Shown: positions 8,366 to 17,263 of the stretch, one piece after another
Layout: every line of letters begins with the position of its first letter
How positions within the stretch are numbered: the stretch's first letter is position 1
NCBI GenBank assembly: GCA_902789365.1
Contig: CADANQ010000004.1
Span: 40,042 to 104,041 of the forward strand
Source: an uncultured Eubacteriales bacterium
GTDB lineage: Bacteria > Bacillota > Clostridia > Christensenellales > Aristaeellaceae
DNA: 64,000 nt
Direction: 5' to 3'
Made by a program: the position numbers and the translations under genes
The notes under the pieces: generated by a model
Databases searched by the model: none
The model's input: only the letters and a program-made list of their open reading frames with translations
Told to the model about the DNA's origin: nothing

Positions 8366-10815
8366 TCGGGGAACAGGCCTTCAGCCATTGCTCTTCCCTT
8401 ACGTCCGTCGTGATTCCGCCGTCTGTCGGAAGCCTGGGCGCCGGCGCATTTTACGGCTGCGGCAGTCTTGCCTCAGTCACCCTGCCGGGCTGTATCCCGC
8501 AGATTCCGGAGGAGCTTTTCGCCTGTACCGGTCTGACGTCCGTCACCATACCGGACGGCGTCAATGCCATACGTTACGGCGCGTTTTATGGCTGTGATTC
8601 GCTGACCTGCGTGACGATGCCCGATTCGGTCCTGGCAATCTACTCCAGCGCGTTCGGTTCGTCCGCTGTAACACGCGTCGTTTACAGCGGCGCTTTAACC
8701 GATCTTGAGGAGATTTCCGTCAGCGCGGGAAACGAGCCCCTGACGGGAGCGGTCTGGCATTGCGGCGGCGGAGACTATGCTTTCCCGGGCGCCTCGTCCG
8801 GTTATCTGACCGACGGCATTCAATGGAGCCTGACCGACGGCAGCCTCACGATCTCAGGTCACGGCGCCATGCCCGACGGCCTCGTCCCATGGTACTTCAG
8901 CCGCGACGTCATTGTTTCGGTCACGGTGGGGGAGGGCGTCACGGCAATCAGCAAAAACGCCTTTTCCGATCTGCCCTCCCTGATGCAGGCTTCCCTGCCC
9001 TCAACATTGAGAGCCATCGGAGATTACGCGTTTACAAACTGCGCCTCGCTGACATCCGTCCGCGTCCCCGACGGCGTTGTCTCACTTGGATACGGCGCGT
9101 TCGAGGGATGCGCCGTGCTGAGCGATGTTTCCCTTCCGGAAACGCTGGCCTCCGTCGGCGGTTCCGCCTTCGCCGGCTGCAAAGCGCTTTCATCCGTCGC
9201 CCTCCCCGGCGGGATCGACGAAATCCCTGAAAACCTGTTCGGCGGCTCGGGACTGACCTTTGCTTTAATCCCGGAACACGTCGGCACGATCGGCCCCTCC
9301 GCCTTCGCGGGATGCCGTTCGTTGACCGGCGTCAGCCTGCCCGCCGCCGTCAGCGTCATCAGGAGCGACGCTTTCTGCGGGGCCTCGCGGCTGACTGAAG
9401 TCACATACGGCGGCGCCCGCGAGGAAGCCGGCAAAATCGTCATCGGGCTCAACAACGCTTCCCTGATTGGCGCGGCCTGGACGTTTACGGACGGGGCCGG
9501 CAGCTTCCCGGCCTCCGACGGCGGCATCCTGAGCCCGGATTTCGAATGGCGGCTGGACTTCAACGGTAAACTGATCGTCTCGGGAACGGGAGCGATCCCG
9601 GACTGCGATTCGTCCTTCCATGCCCCCTGGAGGAAGTATGCCCCTCTGGTCCGTACGCTGGTGATCGAACCCGGCGTAAAAGCCATCGGCGCGTATGCCT
9701 TCAGCGATTTTTCCGGCCTGACCTGCGTCTGTATCCCGGATACGGTAACCCGCATCGGCGACGGCGCTTTCGGCGGCAGCGTCAGCCTGACCGGCCTGGT
9801 CCTTCCGGAAAGCGTAACGTCCATCGGCGATTATGCCTTTGAACGCTCCGGCCTCACGGAGATTGCGCTGCCGGATTCCGTCATTGAGCTGGGGGAAGGC
9901 GTTTTCCGTGACTGCGGCAGCCTGTCCTCCCTTACCCTGTCCGCCGGCCTGACCGTTCTTCCCCGGGATCTGTGCGCTTATTCGGACGCGCTCCTTTCCG
10001 TTGTCCTTCCGGAACATGTCCGGGGCATCGGCGATTCGGCGTTCCGGTCCTGCGGCAGCCTTGAAAGCATTACCCTGCCCCAAAGCCTGCAGTTTATCGA
10101 AAACGGAGCTTTTGCCGGATGCGGCATTTCGGAGGTGACTTTCCCGGGCACGTTTGCGGAGGCCGCCGCCATCCGCATCGGGACAAACAACACTCCGCTT
10201 ATGAACGCGGTCTGGCATTGCGAACAGTATGACGGCACGATTCCGACCCTCACCGGGGGCCGTTTGACGGATACAGTTTCCTGGAGTATCTCCGGATCGA
10301 TCCTGACCGTCAGCGGATCGGGGCTTATGCCTGATTTCAGTTATGATTCTCCCGCGCCGTGGCATAGCCTTTCTCCCGGGATCACCGCCGTCGTCATCGC
10401 GCCCGGCGTCCGGAATATCGGTTCCCGGGCGTTCAGTGATATGGCCGCGCTTGAAGAGGTTTCGCTTCCCTCAACGGTTACAAGAATCGGAGCACACGCA
10501 TTCGCATCGACATATGCCCTTCAGTCGCTGACAATACCGGAAAGCGTGACCGTCATCGAATACGGGGCTTTTGAATTCAGCGGCCTGCGTACCCTGGTTA
10601 TCCCGGATTCGGTTGCGAGGCTGGAAGAAAGCGCCTTCGCGTGGTGCTGTGATCTGACCGGAATCATTTATGCAAGCATCCCGGAAAGCGCCCTCAGCAT
10701 CGCGCCGGACGCCTTTGACAGCGGCGTGATCATCGTCTGCAAAGCCGACGGGTTCGTCGAGGCCTGGGCCATGGGGAACGGTTTCGAGTGTATCTGCCCT
10801 GAAGAGCTTTATTGA
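8362..10815 (+). CDS. BspA-type LRR protein, C-terminal part of the same gene
   Basis: An 817-codon continuation of the preceding LRR gene after a one-base frameshift near 8280. Restoring the frame would give one protein of about 1,415 residues (6569-10815). Three further modules open here (WSLTDGSLTISGHG, WRLDFNGKLIVSGTG, WSISGSILTVSGSG), again with IRIGTNNTPLMNAVWHC-type caps. The C-terminus ends within an LRR cap (IVCKADGFVEAWAMGNGF), with no LPxTG, dockerin or S-layer motif visible. The nominal ATG at 8362 lies inside an LRR (SLRMIGEQAF) and has no ribosome site, so independent translation is unlikely. Either the gene is broken in this strain or the sequence has an error. Confidence 0.75.
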   Translation: MIGEQAFSHCSSLTSVVIPPSVGSLGAGAFYGCGSLASVTLPGCIPQIPEELFACTGLTSVTIPDGVNAIRYGAFYGCDSLTCVTMPDSVLAIYSSAFGSSAVTRVVYSGALTDLEEISVSAGNEPLTGAVWHCGGGDYAFPGASSGYLTDGIQWSLTDGSLTISGHGAMPDGLVPWYFSRDVIVSVTVGEGVTAISKNAFSDLPSLMQASLPSTLRAIGDYAFTNCASLTSVRVPDGVVSLGYGAFEGCAVLSDVSLPETLASVGGSAFAGCKALSSVALPGGIDEIPENLFGGSGLTFALIPEHVGTIGPSAFAGCRSLTGVSLPAAVSVIRSDAFCGASRLTEVTYGGAREEAGKIVIGLNNASLIGAAWTFTDGAGSFPASDGGILSPDFEWRLDFNGKLIVSGTGAIPDCDSSFHAPWRKYAPLVRTLVIEPGVKAIGAYAFSDFSGLTCVCIPDTVTRIGDGAFGGSVSLTGLVLPESVTSIGDYAFERSGLTEIALPDSVIELGEGVFRDCGSLSSLTLSAGLTVLPRDLCAYSDALLSVVLPEHVRGIGDSAFRSCGSLESITLPQSLQFIENGAFAGCGISEVTFPGTFAEAAAIRIGTNNTPLMNAVWHCEQYDGTIPTLTGGRLTDTVSWSISGSILTVSGSGLMPDFSYDSPAPWHSLSPGITAVVIAPGVRNIGSRAFSDMAALEEVSLPSTVTRIGAHAFASTYALQSLTIPESVTVIEYGAFEFSGLRTLVIPDSVARLEESAFAWCCDLTGIIYASIPESALSIAPDAFDSGVIIVCKADGFVEAWAMGNGFECICPEELY

Positions 10816-10834
10816 CCCGGCTTTTCCTCAGAAT

Positions 10835-10870
10835 ACAATCCGCCGGCAGGAAAACCTGCCGGCGAATTGT
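10835..10870. terminator. Strong hairpin between convergent LRR and desulfoferrodoxin genes
   Basis: A 10-bp perfect GC stem (CGCCGGCAGG / CCTGCCGGCG, AAAA loop) is extended by ACAAT/ATTGT. No long T-run follows on either strand, so termination could be weak, but its position between two stops suggests a bidirectional terminator. Confidence 0.6.
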
Positions 10871-10898
10871 ATATTTCGGACTTTGCTGTCTTCTGTTG

Positions 10899-11273
10899 TC
10901 AGGCCTCGGCCTGCCACAGCCCGTGCAGGTTGCAGAAGGCGAGGGCAGAAACCGCTTCGTCGCCTTCGGTCAGGGCGAACACGGCCTTCGGGGCGTCGCC
11001 GGGCTTCAGAGCCTTGCGCTGACGGCCTTCCTTTGTCTCAAGTACGATCCATTCGATGAAATGCTCCTGAGTCATCGGATGCGCGACGGACCCGACCTCC
11101 ACCGTCACTTTAAGGCCTTCGGCTTTGATTACGGGCACATGCTTTTCCTTCGCTCCGTCGCTGGTGCCGGGGACCATTTCTTTCATCGGTTCGCCGCAGC
11201 ATTTGGTGGGGCAGGCGCTGGGCTTGATAACCGCGGCGATTTTTCCGCAGCCTTCGCAAACATAGAACTTCAT
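10899..11273 (-). CDS. dfx: Desulfoferrodoxin / superoxide reductase (2Fe type)
   Basis: A 124-residue cytoplasmic protein that reduces superoxide to hydrogen peroxide without making oxygen, a hallmark of anaerobes. The N-terminal desulforedoxin domain has the FeCys4 ligands C6-x2-C9 and C25-C26. The C-terminal neelaredoxin-like domain has E43-K44-H45 and H65, H71, C114 and H117 (CNLHG), the expected Fe(His)4Cys ligands. Length matches class I two-iron enzymes. The ATG at 11273 is chosen for its AAAGGAG site 8 bases upstream; the in-frame ATG at 11291 has none. It lies downstream of GH112 on the same strand but 96 bases away with a possible promoter of its own, so it is probably a separate unit. 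Confidence 0.93.
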   Translation of the reverse strand: MKFYVCEGCGKIAAVIKPSACPTKCCGEPMKEMVPGTSDGAKEKHVPVIKAEGLKVTVEVGSVAHPMTQEHFIEWIVLETKEGRQRKALKPGDAPKAVFALTEGDEAVSALAFCNLHGLWQAEA

Positions 11274-11353
11274 CTTCTCGTCTCCTTTCATCCCGCGTGT
11301 GTCTTGGCGCGGGCCTTCCGGGCGGCACGTTCGCCGCGCGCCGGATCACCGAT

Positions 11354-11383
11354 ATTATAAACCGGTTTTTTAAGACAGAGCAA
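11354..11383 (-). promoter_or_regulatory. Possible promoter of desulfoferrodoxin
   Basis: Minus strand: TTGCTC (11378-11383), 18-base spacer, TATAAT (11354-11359). The -35 lies inside the end of the GH112 gene. The -10 is perfect, the -35 weak. Confidence 0.45.
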
Positions 11384-13508
11384 GCGTTTTCATTCCGCTC
11401 CCGTCAAGTTCGACGGTATATGTTTTCCCATCGAAAGTCACTTGCGCGGTGAGGGGATCGGGAGAAGAATTGACCACCGCCAGGACCTTTTCGCCCGGAT
11501 AATAGGCGCATTCCGCCCTGGGATCGTCCGTCCGGGGAAGGCCTGGCGTCCTGCCGTTTGTAATGAGCCGGTCCAGGAGGGCGGTATTTGCCGGGCTGTA
11601 GGAATACCCTGCCAGATAGATGCCCATGCCCTTGCCGAAGGGATGGCAGGTAATCACGGGCCTGCCCTCCTCCTTCCACAGAACCCGAACCTTGGGATCA
11701 AGAACCCTTACGGGCACGGTCCTGCCGAGACCCGTACCATCCGGGCGGATCCCGGGCACTTCGGTCAGAGGCACGTCGAAGGACCCGTGACAGGAATACG
11801 CCGCGTCGTCCCTGTCCACTCCAAGGACATTGGCAAGCCGGAAGGAACGGAACCCGTCCGGCGCGCAGGAAGGCTCGGCAATGCCGATCACCGTACCGCC
11901 CCGCAGCGCAAAGGCGCTGACGCTTTCAAGGATCTTCCCGTCACGCCACGCGTCGCCTCCGGACCACGCGGTGCCTTCCCAGCCGCAGTTGATCAGTACG
12001 TCAATGCCTTCCGGCACACCGTTTCTGATGTCCTCAAACGAAAGGAAGCGGACGTCATGGGGAAGACCCGACAGGCTCTCGATGACATGGATCAGGGGAT
12101 GCATGTACGTCTCATGGAAATGGCCGGAAAGGGTCCAGGAACGAAGGCTGCCCCAGGATGTCAAAACGCCGATCCCGATGCCAGATTCCATGGGCTTCCC
12201 GCTGTCGTGAAGCGCGGATATCCGCCGGAATTCGCCGAGGATCTTGTCCATGGCTTCGGTAAAATCGGGATAGTCCGGCACCAGATGCAGATAGCCTCCC
12301 AGCCCTGTGCGGTCGATCTTCTGCCGGAGCATTGCCCGGCGTACGCGCACCCAGTATTCCAAGGCGTCCCTGCCGGGTTTGCCGCCGGGGGAGAAGGTGG
12401 GAGCGCCGCCCAGCCCCACCGGGAACAGGTAGGGATGAAAGCGGATCTCATGGGTCCGGGCCGGAACCCCGGCGCAAAGACGCACCTCAAAGCCCGAAAA
12501 AACGCATTTGATGATGCCGTCAAAGCCCATTTCCTCAAAATGGCCGTTCCAGGGCTCCAGGCCGACCCAGCTGTCGTCATAGAATACGTAAGCTTCCTTG
12601 CCGTACGCGTGGGTCATGTCGGTAAGGGTGCGTCCCAGCTTCCTGACGAAGCGGCCCACAAAAGCCATCCAGTCTTTTTTATGCTCTGTCGGTGGAATAT
12701 GGGTTGCGTTGTATTTCCCCTTGCGGACGAAATCCTCCGCGGACAGGGCATACCCGTATTCCTTTTCAAAGTCCTTCAGGGCGGCGGGGCTGACGGTAAA
12801 GTCATAGCTGGCCCAGTCGGTGAACAGATTGCGGTTCAGATCCGACGATCCCCAGATCCACGCGAAATTGTAAAACAGCGAAGTGAACCGGACCACATTG
12901 GTATCCGGATGCGCGTCCAGCCATTTTTTCATCCAGTCCGTCAGGTATTCCCGAGCCTGGGGGAGATAGGGATCCAGCACCATCAGGTGCTCCTTGTCCC
13001 AATGGTTGGTTACATGGTTGTACATCGATATCTCTTCCCAGATACGCCAGGCAAGGAAGGAGACGGTGTACTCCCGGAAGGGCATGGTGGGGAAGGCGAC
13101 CTTCCCATTCGCATAAGACACCCTGTCCCTGTCCACCCTGACATTTGCCGTGCGGTCCCATACCTCAAGGTACGCAAGGGCTTCCGGGCTTTCGTTCACC
13201 TGAAACTGCTCCGCAAAAAAGCCGTCCAGCAGGCCGATCTCCGTATGATCGGAGGAAGCTGTTACGGGAGGGGTGGAAAGGAACGACTGCTGCCTGCATT
13301 CCGGATGCTCCCGAAGGAAGGGGTTGTGCTCCCGGATGGGGCAGAGGGTGGAATAGATTCTGTAGCCCGAGGAAACAATCTCCGGGCTCAGCCTGGTACC
13401 GTCGCTGTCGCGGATAACGTCCGCATCCCAGCGCCGGGCCAGGTCCAGGGTCAGCAGTTCGCATCCGCTCTCGCCCGGAAGGGTAAAATGTCCTGTGCAA
13501 CTCTTCAT
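11370..13508 (-). CDS. GH112 beta-galactoside phosphorylase (galactosyl-rhamnose or lacto-N-biose type)
   Basis: A 712-residue cytoplasmic phosphorylase, the usual length for GH112. It opens with the family hallmark TGHFTLPGESG and RDSDGTRLSPE. D312 in YDDSWVGLEPW matches the general-acid aspartate of the Bifidobacterium enzyme. The family splits beta-galactosides at the expense of phosphate to give galactose 1-phosphate. Known acceptors are GlcNAc/GalNAc (milk or mucin glycans) or L-rhamnose (rhamnogalacturonan I). The partner GH105 and the pectin enzymes elsewhere favour galactosyl-1,4-rhamnose, but sequence alone does not decide it. The start is 3 bases after the GH105 stop, so translation is probably coupled. 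No signal peptide. Confidence 0.87.
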   Translation of the reverse strand: MKSCTGHFTLPGESGCELLTLDLARRWDADVIRDSDGTRLSPEIVSSGYRIYSTLCPIREHNPFLREHPECRQQSFLSTPPVTASSDHTEIGLLDGFFAEQFQVNESPEALAYLEVWDRTANVRVDRDRVSYANGKVAFPTMPFREYTVSFLAWRIWEEISMYNHVTNHWDKEHLMVLDPYLPQAREYLTDWMKKWLDAHPDTNVVRFTSLFYNFAWIWGSSDLNRNLFTDWASYDFTVSPAALKDFEKEYGYALSAEDFVRKGKYNATHIPPTEHKKDWMAFVGRFVRKLGRTLTDMTHAYGKEAYVFYDDSWVGLEPWNGHFEEMGFDGIIKCVFSGFEVRLCAGVPARTHEIRFHPYLFPVGLGGAPTFSPGGKPGRDALEYWVRVRRAMLRQKIDRTGLGGYLHLVPDYPDFTEAMDKILGEFRRISALHDSGKPMESGIGIGVLTSWGSLRSWTLSGHFHETYMHPLIHVIESLSGLPHDVRFLSFEDIRNGVPEGIDVLINCGWEGTAWSGGDAWRDGKILESVSAFALRGGTVIGIAEPSCAPDGFRSFRLANVLGVDRDDAAYSCHGSFDVPLTEVPGIRPDGTGLGRTVPVRVLDPKVRVLWKEEGRPVITCHPFGKGMGIYLAGYSYSPANTALLDRLITNGRTPGLPRTDDPRAECAYYPGEKVLAVVNSSPDPLTAQVTFDGKTYTVELDGSGMKTLALS

Positions 13509-13511
13509 ACG

Positions 13512-14540
13512 TCATTCACCGGCTTTCAGCGCTTCCGCAAGGAAGCAGAGCGCCAGCCCCTGGCCCCAGCCCTGGGTCCAGCGCCTCGAAATATTGCGGT
13601 ATCCGTCCAGGTCGCGCATCACGGCGGTGCCGCCGGAAACGTTCAGCACCCTGCCGTCGGGGGTGATGTTTTCCAGGATTCCTTTCAGGGAACGGGCGGC
13701 ATATTTGGTGTGGAGGGGATTGCCGCTTTCCAGCATGGCGGCCGCGATGCCGCAGCTGGCGGACAATTCCTCATAGCTCTCCGGATCGTTCACAATGGTA
13801 TGCCACAGCCCGTTTTCGGTCTGCAGCGTTTTCAGGGCGCTCAGCTGCTCCCGAAGGGAACCCTGCACATCCATAAATTCCGGGTACAGGTAAGCCTCGG
13901 GCAGGACACGGTTCACCATGCTCATGGTATAGGCCGCCCAGGCGTTGGCCCTGGCCCAGTAAAATCCGGACATATGGTCTCCGGTCAGGTTGTTCCAGCC
14001 GTGATACCAGAGACCGGTGGAGGGATCCTGCAGAAAATCAATATGCCGCGCGTACTGGTGAAGGGCGTCGTTGATCATATCCCGGTCCTTGAGAAGCACG
14101 CCAAGGCGCAGCAGGAAGAAGCCCGCCATCATCAGGGTATCCGCCCAGGCTTGCTCCGGAAAGTCGTTATTGACGGATACTGTATGCTGCAGCACATTGT
14201 CCGAAAAACGAAGGGCGTCCCTCGTCAGGTAAGCCGCCTTGGATTTGGCGATGTCAAGGTATTTTTCGTCCCCGGTATGCTGATAAAGCGAAATCAGGCA
14301 ATGCCCCATGGCGCAGGTATTCACCGTCCAGTGGGGAAGACCCAGGGAGATCAGCTCGTCCACCCGGGCCTGAAGCAGCCTGAACCATTCGTCATTCCCG
14401 GCGCATTCCGCCGCAAAGGCGATGCCGTGATACGCTACCCCGCAGGGCCAGTCCCAGGTAAGGTCCATCTGCAGTGTCTTTTTGACAACGCTGTCCATTA
14501 TCTCAAGGATTTGTCCGCGGTCGATATCCAATCTGATCAT
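13512..14540 (-). CDS. GH105 unsaturated rhamnogalacturonyl hydrolase
   Basis: A 342-residue (alpha/alpha)6-barrel enzyme that removes the 4,5-unsaturated galacturonate left at the non-reducing end of oligomers made by pectin lyases, giving rhamnose-ended products and a deoxy-keto uronate. Motifs include WDWPCGVAYHGI, the catalytic aspartate D134 in EQAWADTLMMAG (YteR D143 equivalent), GFYWARANAW and SCGIAAAML. No signal peptide, so it acts on imported oligomers. AAGGAGAC lies 6 bases before the ATG. It sits downstream of a binding-protein importer and a leaky terminator, and is translationally close to GH112, which would take the next sugar. Confidence 0.9.
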   Translation of the reverse strand: MIRLDIDRGQILEIMDSVVKKTLQMDLTWDWPCGVAYHGIAFAAECAGNDEWFRLLQARVDELISLGLPHWTVNTCAMGHCLISLYQHTGDEKYLDIAKSKAAYLTRDALRFSDNVLQHTVSVNNDFPEQAWADTLMMAGFFLLRLGVLLKDRDMINDALHQYARHIDFLQDPSTGLWYHGWNNLTGDHMSGFYWARANAWAAYTMSMVNRVLPEAYLYPEFMDVQGSLREQLSALKTLQTENGLWHTIVNDPESYEELSASCGIAAAMLESGNPLHTKYAARSLKGILENITPDGRVLNVSGGTAVMRDLDGYRNISRRWTQGWGQGLALCFLAEALKAGE

Positions 14541-14554
14541 GAGCTGTCTCCTTT

Positions 14555-14585
14555 AAAAAAGCCGCGCAGGGCTTGCGCCCTGCGC
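14555..14585 (-). terminator. Intercistronic terminator after the solute-binding protein
   Basis: Minus strand: 9-bp perfect stem GCGCAGGGC / GCCCTGCGC with a 4-base loop, then GGC and T6. It lies between the binding protein stop (14620) and the GH105 start (14540), so it probably trims expression of the two enzymes relative to the binding protein. Confidence 0.8.
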
Positions 14586-14619
14586 AGCTGTCGGGGTAAT
14601 GATCAAACGTTATGACAGA

Positions 14620-16266
14620 TTATTCGGCGGGAACAACCTCCACGGCGGTCAGGTTCAGGGGATGCGTGGAGTTGCCGGCTTCCCAGGCGGCGGCGCGCTC
14701 GTCGATGATCTCCTGATAACCGGCATCCAGGTATTCCTGCGCGTACTTTTCATACAGCGCGTCGAATTCCTCGGGCTTGCACATGGTCAGGGCGTCGCGG
14801 TATTCCTTGTACTTGTTGGTCAGCACGGTCTGGTACTCGCTCTCGGCGTCCATGCTGACGGAGAAGAGGGTGTTGGCGATGGCCCAGCCGGAATCACGGA
14901 CGGCGACTTTGTCATAATACCAGTTGATGATGTCCTGGGTGAAGTCCTGGGGCAGGTCATGGGGCAGGTTGTTGGCGATCACGTCTTCGATGGTGCCGGC
15001 CTGGCGCGCTTCGATGGTGATGCACCAGTAGTCCTTGTTGTTGTTGAAGCCCATCTTGTAGTCGCCGTTGTAGTTGCTGTCGCTCACGGGCAGGCCGTTC
15101 TCATCATAGTTGAAGTTCGAACCTTCGAGGCCCCACTGGAAAGTGAACAGGTTATCTTCCTGGGTCAGCCATTCCATGTACATCCAGGCAGCCTTCATCT
15201 GGTCCGGGGTGGCGTCCTTGGAGAAGCCAATCATCATGCCGAAGGGATTGTCGGTGCGGTAGCCGGGAGTGGTGCCGCCCTCGGCGTCGATGGTGCCGAC
15301 CACGGGAGCGATTGCCAGCTTGGCGCCGGGGTTCGCCTCGTAGAAGGCGGTCAGCCAGGGCATGTCGGCGGAAATGTAACCGCCATAGGAATAGGTGAGG
15401 CCGTTGATGAAATTGGTTTTTTCATCTTCGCCGTTGGTCAGGTAATACTCAGGGTTGGTGATGCCGGCGTTGTAATCGGCGTTGGCCTGCTGAAGCAGGA
15501 TCTTGTTGGGCGCCCAGCCGAGGGAAGGAATGTTGTAGTCGCCGTACATGGCCCACTCCTTCTCGTCCAGCGGCCAGGTGCGGAATTTGTAGTTCTGGTC
15601 GGAACCGACGCCGGTGATCATCGTGCCTCCGCCGGGATGTTCGGCAATGCCGGCTTCCATGATCTTCGTCATGGCATCCAGGTATTCGGCACGGGTGACA
15701 GGCACATGGTCATATCCGACAGCTTCCAGCCAGTCCATGCGGACGAAGGTCTGGAAAGTATAGGTGGTATCGTAGTAGGGACGGAAAGCGGCAACGAAAT
15801 AGGTGTCGCCGTTGATCTGGGTGAAGGTCAGCTGGTTGTTGGCAACCATCCTGCCGTAGTAGGTGGGGGCGACAGCAGCAAAGTCTTCCATGTTGAAGGT
15901 GGTAAGATACCCGTCGGAGGCCCACTGGGTGACCTTGGGATAGTCATATTCCATCAGGACGGTGGGCAAATCGTCCGCCGCGGCCAGCATGGAATACTTG
16001 GTCATCACGTCGGTGCGGGGAATGGCGACATAATTCACGGTGATGTTGTACTTGTCGCCGAAGTTCTCCTGGATCCACTTGGTCCAGTAGTTGTTCTCCA
16101 CATCGGGCACGCCGGCCTGACCGCGGTCATACACGGGAATGGTGATGGACACATTCTCCGCGAAGGGCTCCCAGGCGGGGGCCGCCGCTTCTTCAGCCAC
16201 GGCAGGCACCGCCGCGGGCAGCATCATGGCTGTCAGGGCAAGAGCAAGCGCTTTCTTGGTTTGCAT
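14620..16266 (-). CDS. ABC importer sugar-binding protein (LplA-like, family 1)
   Basis: A 548-residue extracellular solute-binding protein for oligosaccharides, the size typical of LplA/YtcQ-type proteins. It has a type I signal peptide (QTKKALALALTAMML, AVA-EE cleavage) but no lipobox cysteine, which is odd for a Gram-positive importer. The mature part has the DVENNYWTKWIQENFGDKYN and AAADDLPTVLMEYDYP segments of the family and an Asn/Tyr/Trp-rich C-lobe. AAGGAGG precedes the ATG. It follows two permease genes in the same direction and precedes GH105-GH112, so the likely ligand is a rhamnogalacturonan-derived oligomer. No ATPase gene is nearby; a shared MsmX-type ATPase elsewhere is expected. 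Confidence 0.88.
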   Translation of the reverse strand: MQTKKALALALTAMMLPAAVPAVAEEAAAPAWEPFAENVSITIPVYDRGQAGVPDVENNYWTKWIQENFGDKYNITVNYVAIPRTDVMTKYSMLAAADDLPTVLMEYDYPKVTQWASDGYLTTFNMEDFAAVAPTYYGRMVANNQLTFTQINGDTYFVAAFRPYYDTTYTFQTFVRMDWLEAVGYDHVPVTRAEYLDAMTKIMEAGIAEHPGGGTMITGVGSDQNYKFRTWPLDEKEWAMYGDYNIPSLGWAPNKILLQQANADYNAGITNPEYYLTNGEDEKTNFINGLTYSYGGYISADMPWLTAFYEANPGAKLAIAPVVGTIDAEGGTTPGYRTDNPFGMMIGFSKDATPDQMKAAWMYMEWLTQEDNLFTFQWGLEGSNFNYDENGLPVSDSNYNGDYKMGFNNNKDYWCITIEARQAGTIEDVIANNLPHDLPQDFTQDIINWYYDKVAVRDSGWAIANTLFSVSMDAESEYQTVLTNKYKEYRDALTMCKPEEFDALYEKYAQEYLDAGYQEIIDERAAAWEAGNSTHPLNLTAVEVVPAE

Positions 16267-16296
16267 AGAATAGCCTCCTTTTTGATTTATGGTTGA

Positions 16297-16317
16297 CGCC
16301 GCCGCGATCAGGCGGCG
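16297..16317 (-). other. Stem-loop in the leader of the binding-protein gene
   Basis: CGCCGCC / GGCGGCG, 7 bp, 7-base loop, no T-run. It lies between the permease stop and the binding-protein start; such stems often protect the binding-protein mRNA from decay. Confidence 0.45.
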
Positions 16318-16329
16318 ATCTCCATCTCG

Positions 16330-17250
16330 TTAACCCTTCACGGCGCCGATCATGACGCCCTTGACGAAGTATTTCTGCAGGAAGGGGTAGATGCAGATGA
16401 TCGGAAGAGTCGCGAACATGATGCACGCGGCCTGCAGCACCTCCGGGGTGCTGGTCACCTCGATGGCCTCGGACAGCGTGGCCGTCTGCGCTTCGGACGC
16501 GGACGCCACCAGCTGGTACAGTTTGTACTGAATCATCTTCAGCCCTTCAAGGGTGGTGTAATATTTGTTGTCGGCGTAGGCGTTCCAGCGGCCCACCGCG
16601 TAGAAAAGGGAAAGGGTGGCGATGATGGGCTTGGAAAGGGGCAGAACGATTCTGAAAAGGATCTGGAAATTCGTCGCGCCGTCCAGGAAGGCCGCTTCCT
16701 CCAGACTGTCGGGGATAGAGGACTGGAAAAAGCTCTTCATGATCAGCATGTTGTACGCGCTGTAGATCAGGGGAAGGATCAGGACCCACATATTGTTGTA
16801 CAGACCCAGGTTTTTATACAGAAGGAACGTGGGGATCAGGCCCGCGCTGAAGTACATCGGGAACATCAGGATGAAGGTGAAAAATGTCCTGCCTTTCAGG
16901 CGCTTCTTGGACAGGGGATAGGCCGCGCAGGTGCAGACGACCATACCGAGCAGCGTGAAGATAGCCACCACCATCACGCTGAAGCCGAAGGAACGCACCA
17001 TGCTGCCGTCCTGGAAAATGGACTTGTAGGCTTCAAAGTTGATGCCCTTCGGCCACAGGACCACGGACTTCTGCATGACCGCCGTATTGCTGGAAACGGA
17101 TTTAGCGGCCAGGTGGATGAAGGGAAGGACACAGGTAAGGGAGAGGACGGTCAGGATGAGGATGATCAGAAAATCGATCACGGTAAATTTTTTTACGGCA
17201 TGGGAACCGTCGGACACGGTGTCAAATTCTCTTTCTTTATTCTTTGCCAT
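16330..17250 (-). CDS. Carbohydrate ABC transporter permease (LplC/YtcP-like)
   Basis: A 306-residue inner-membrane permease with six predicted helices, the first being IDFLIILILTVLSLTCVLP. The EAA loop that docks the ATPase is present as EEAAFLDGATNFQILFRIVLPLSKP. The C-terminus (QKYFVKGVMIGAVKG) is typical of the LplC/AraQ group. The ATG at 17250 is chosen because GAGGGGG lies 8 bases upstream and the start is 13 bases past the stop of the partner permease. It forms the heterodimeric channel with the 17264 gene and takes substrate from the binding protein at 14620. Confidence 0.9.
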   Translation of the reverse strand: MAKNKEREFDTVSDGSHAVKKFTVIDFLIILILTVLSLTCVLPFIHLAAKSVSSNTAVMQKSVVLWPKGINFEAYKSIFQDGSMVRSFGFSVMVVAIFTLLGMVVCTCAAYPLSKKRLKGRTFFTFILMFPMYFSAGLIPTFLLYKNLGLYNNMWVLILPLIYSAYNMLIMKSFFQSSIPDSLEEAAFLDGATNFQILFRIVLPLSKPIIATLSLFYAVGRWNAYADNKYYTTLEGLKMIQYKLYQLVASASEAQTATLSEAIEVTSTPEVLQAACIMFATLPIICIYPFLQKYFVKGVMIGAVKG

Positions 17251-17263
17251 GATCCGCACCCCC

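Noticed and set aside
11442..14615. Plus-strand open frame of over 1,000 codons
   Set aside because: It is antisense to GH112 and GH105, whose motifs are unmistakable; high G+C leaves long spurious frames here.
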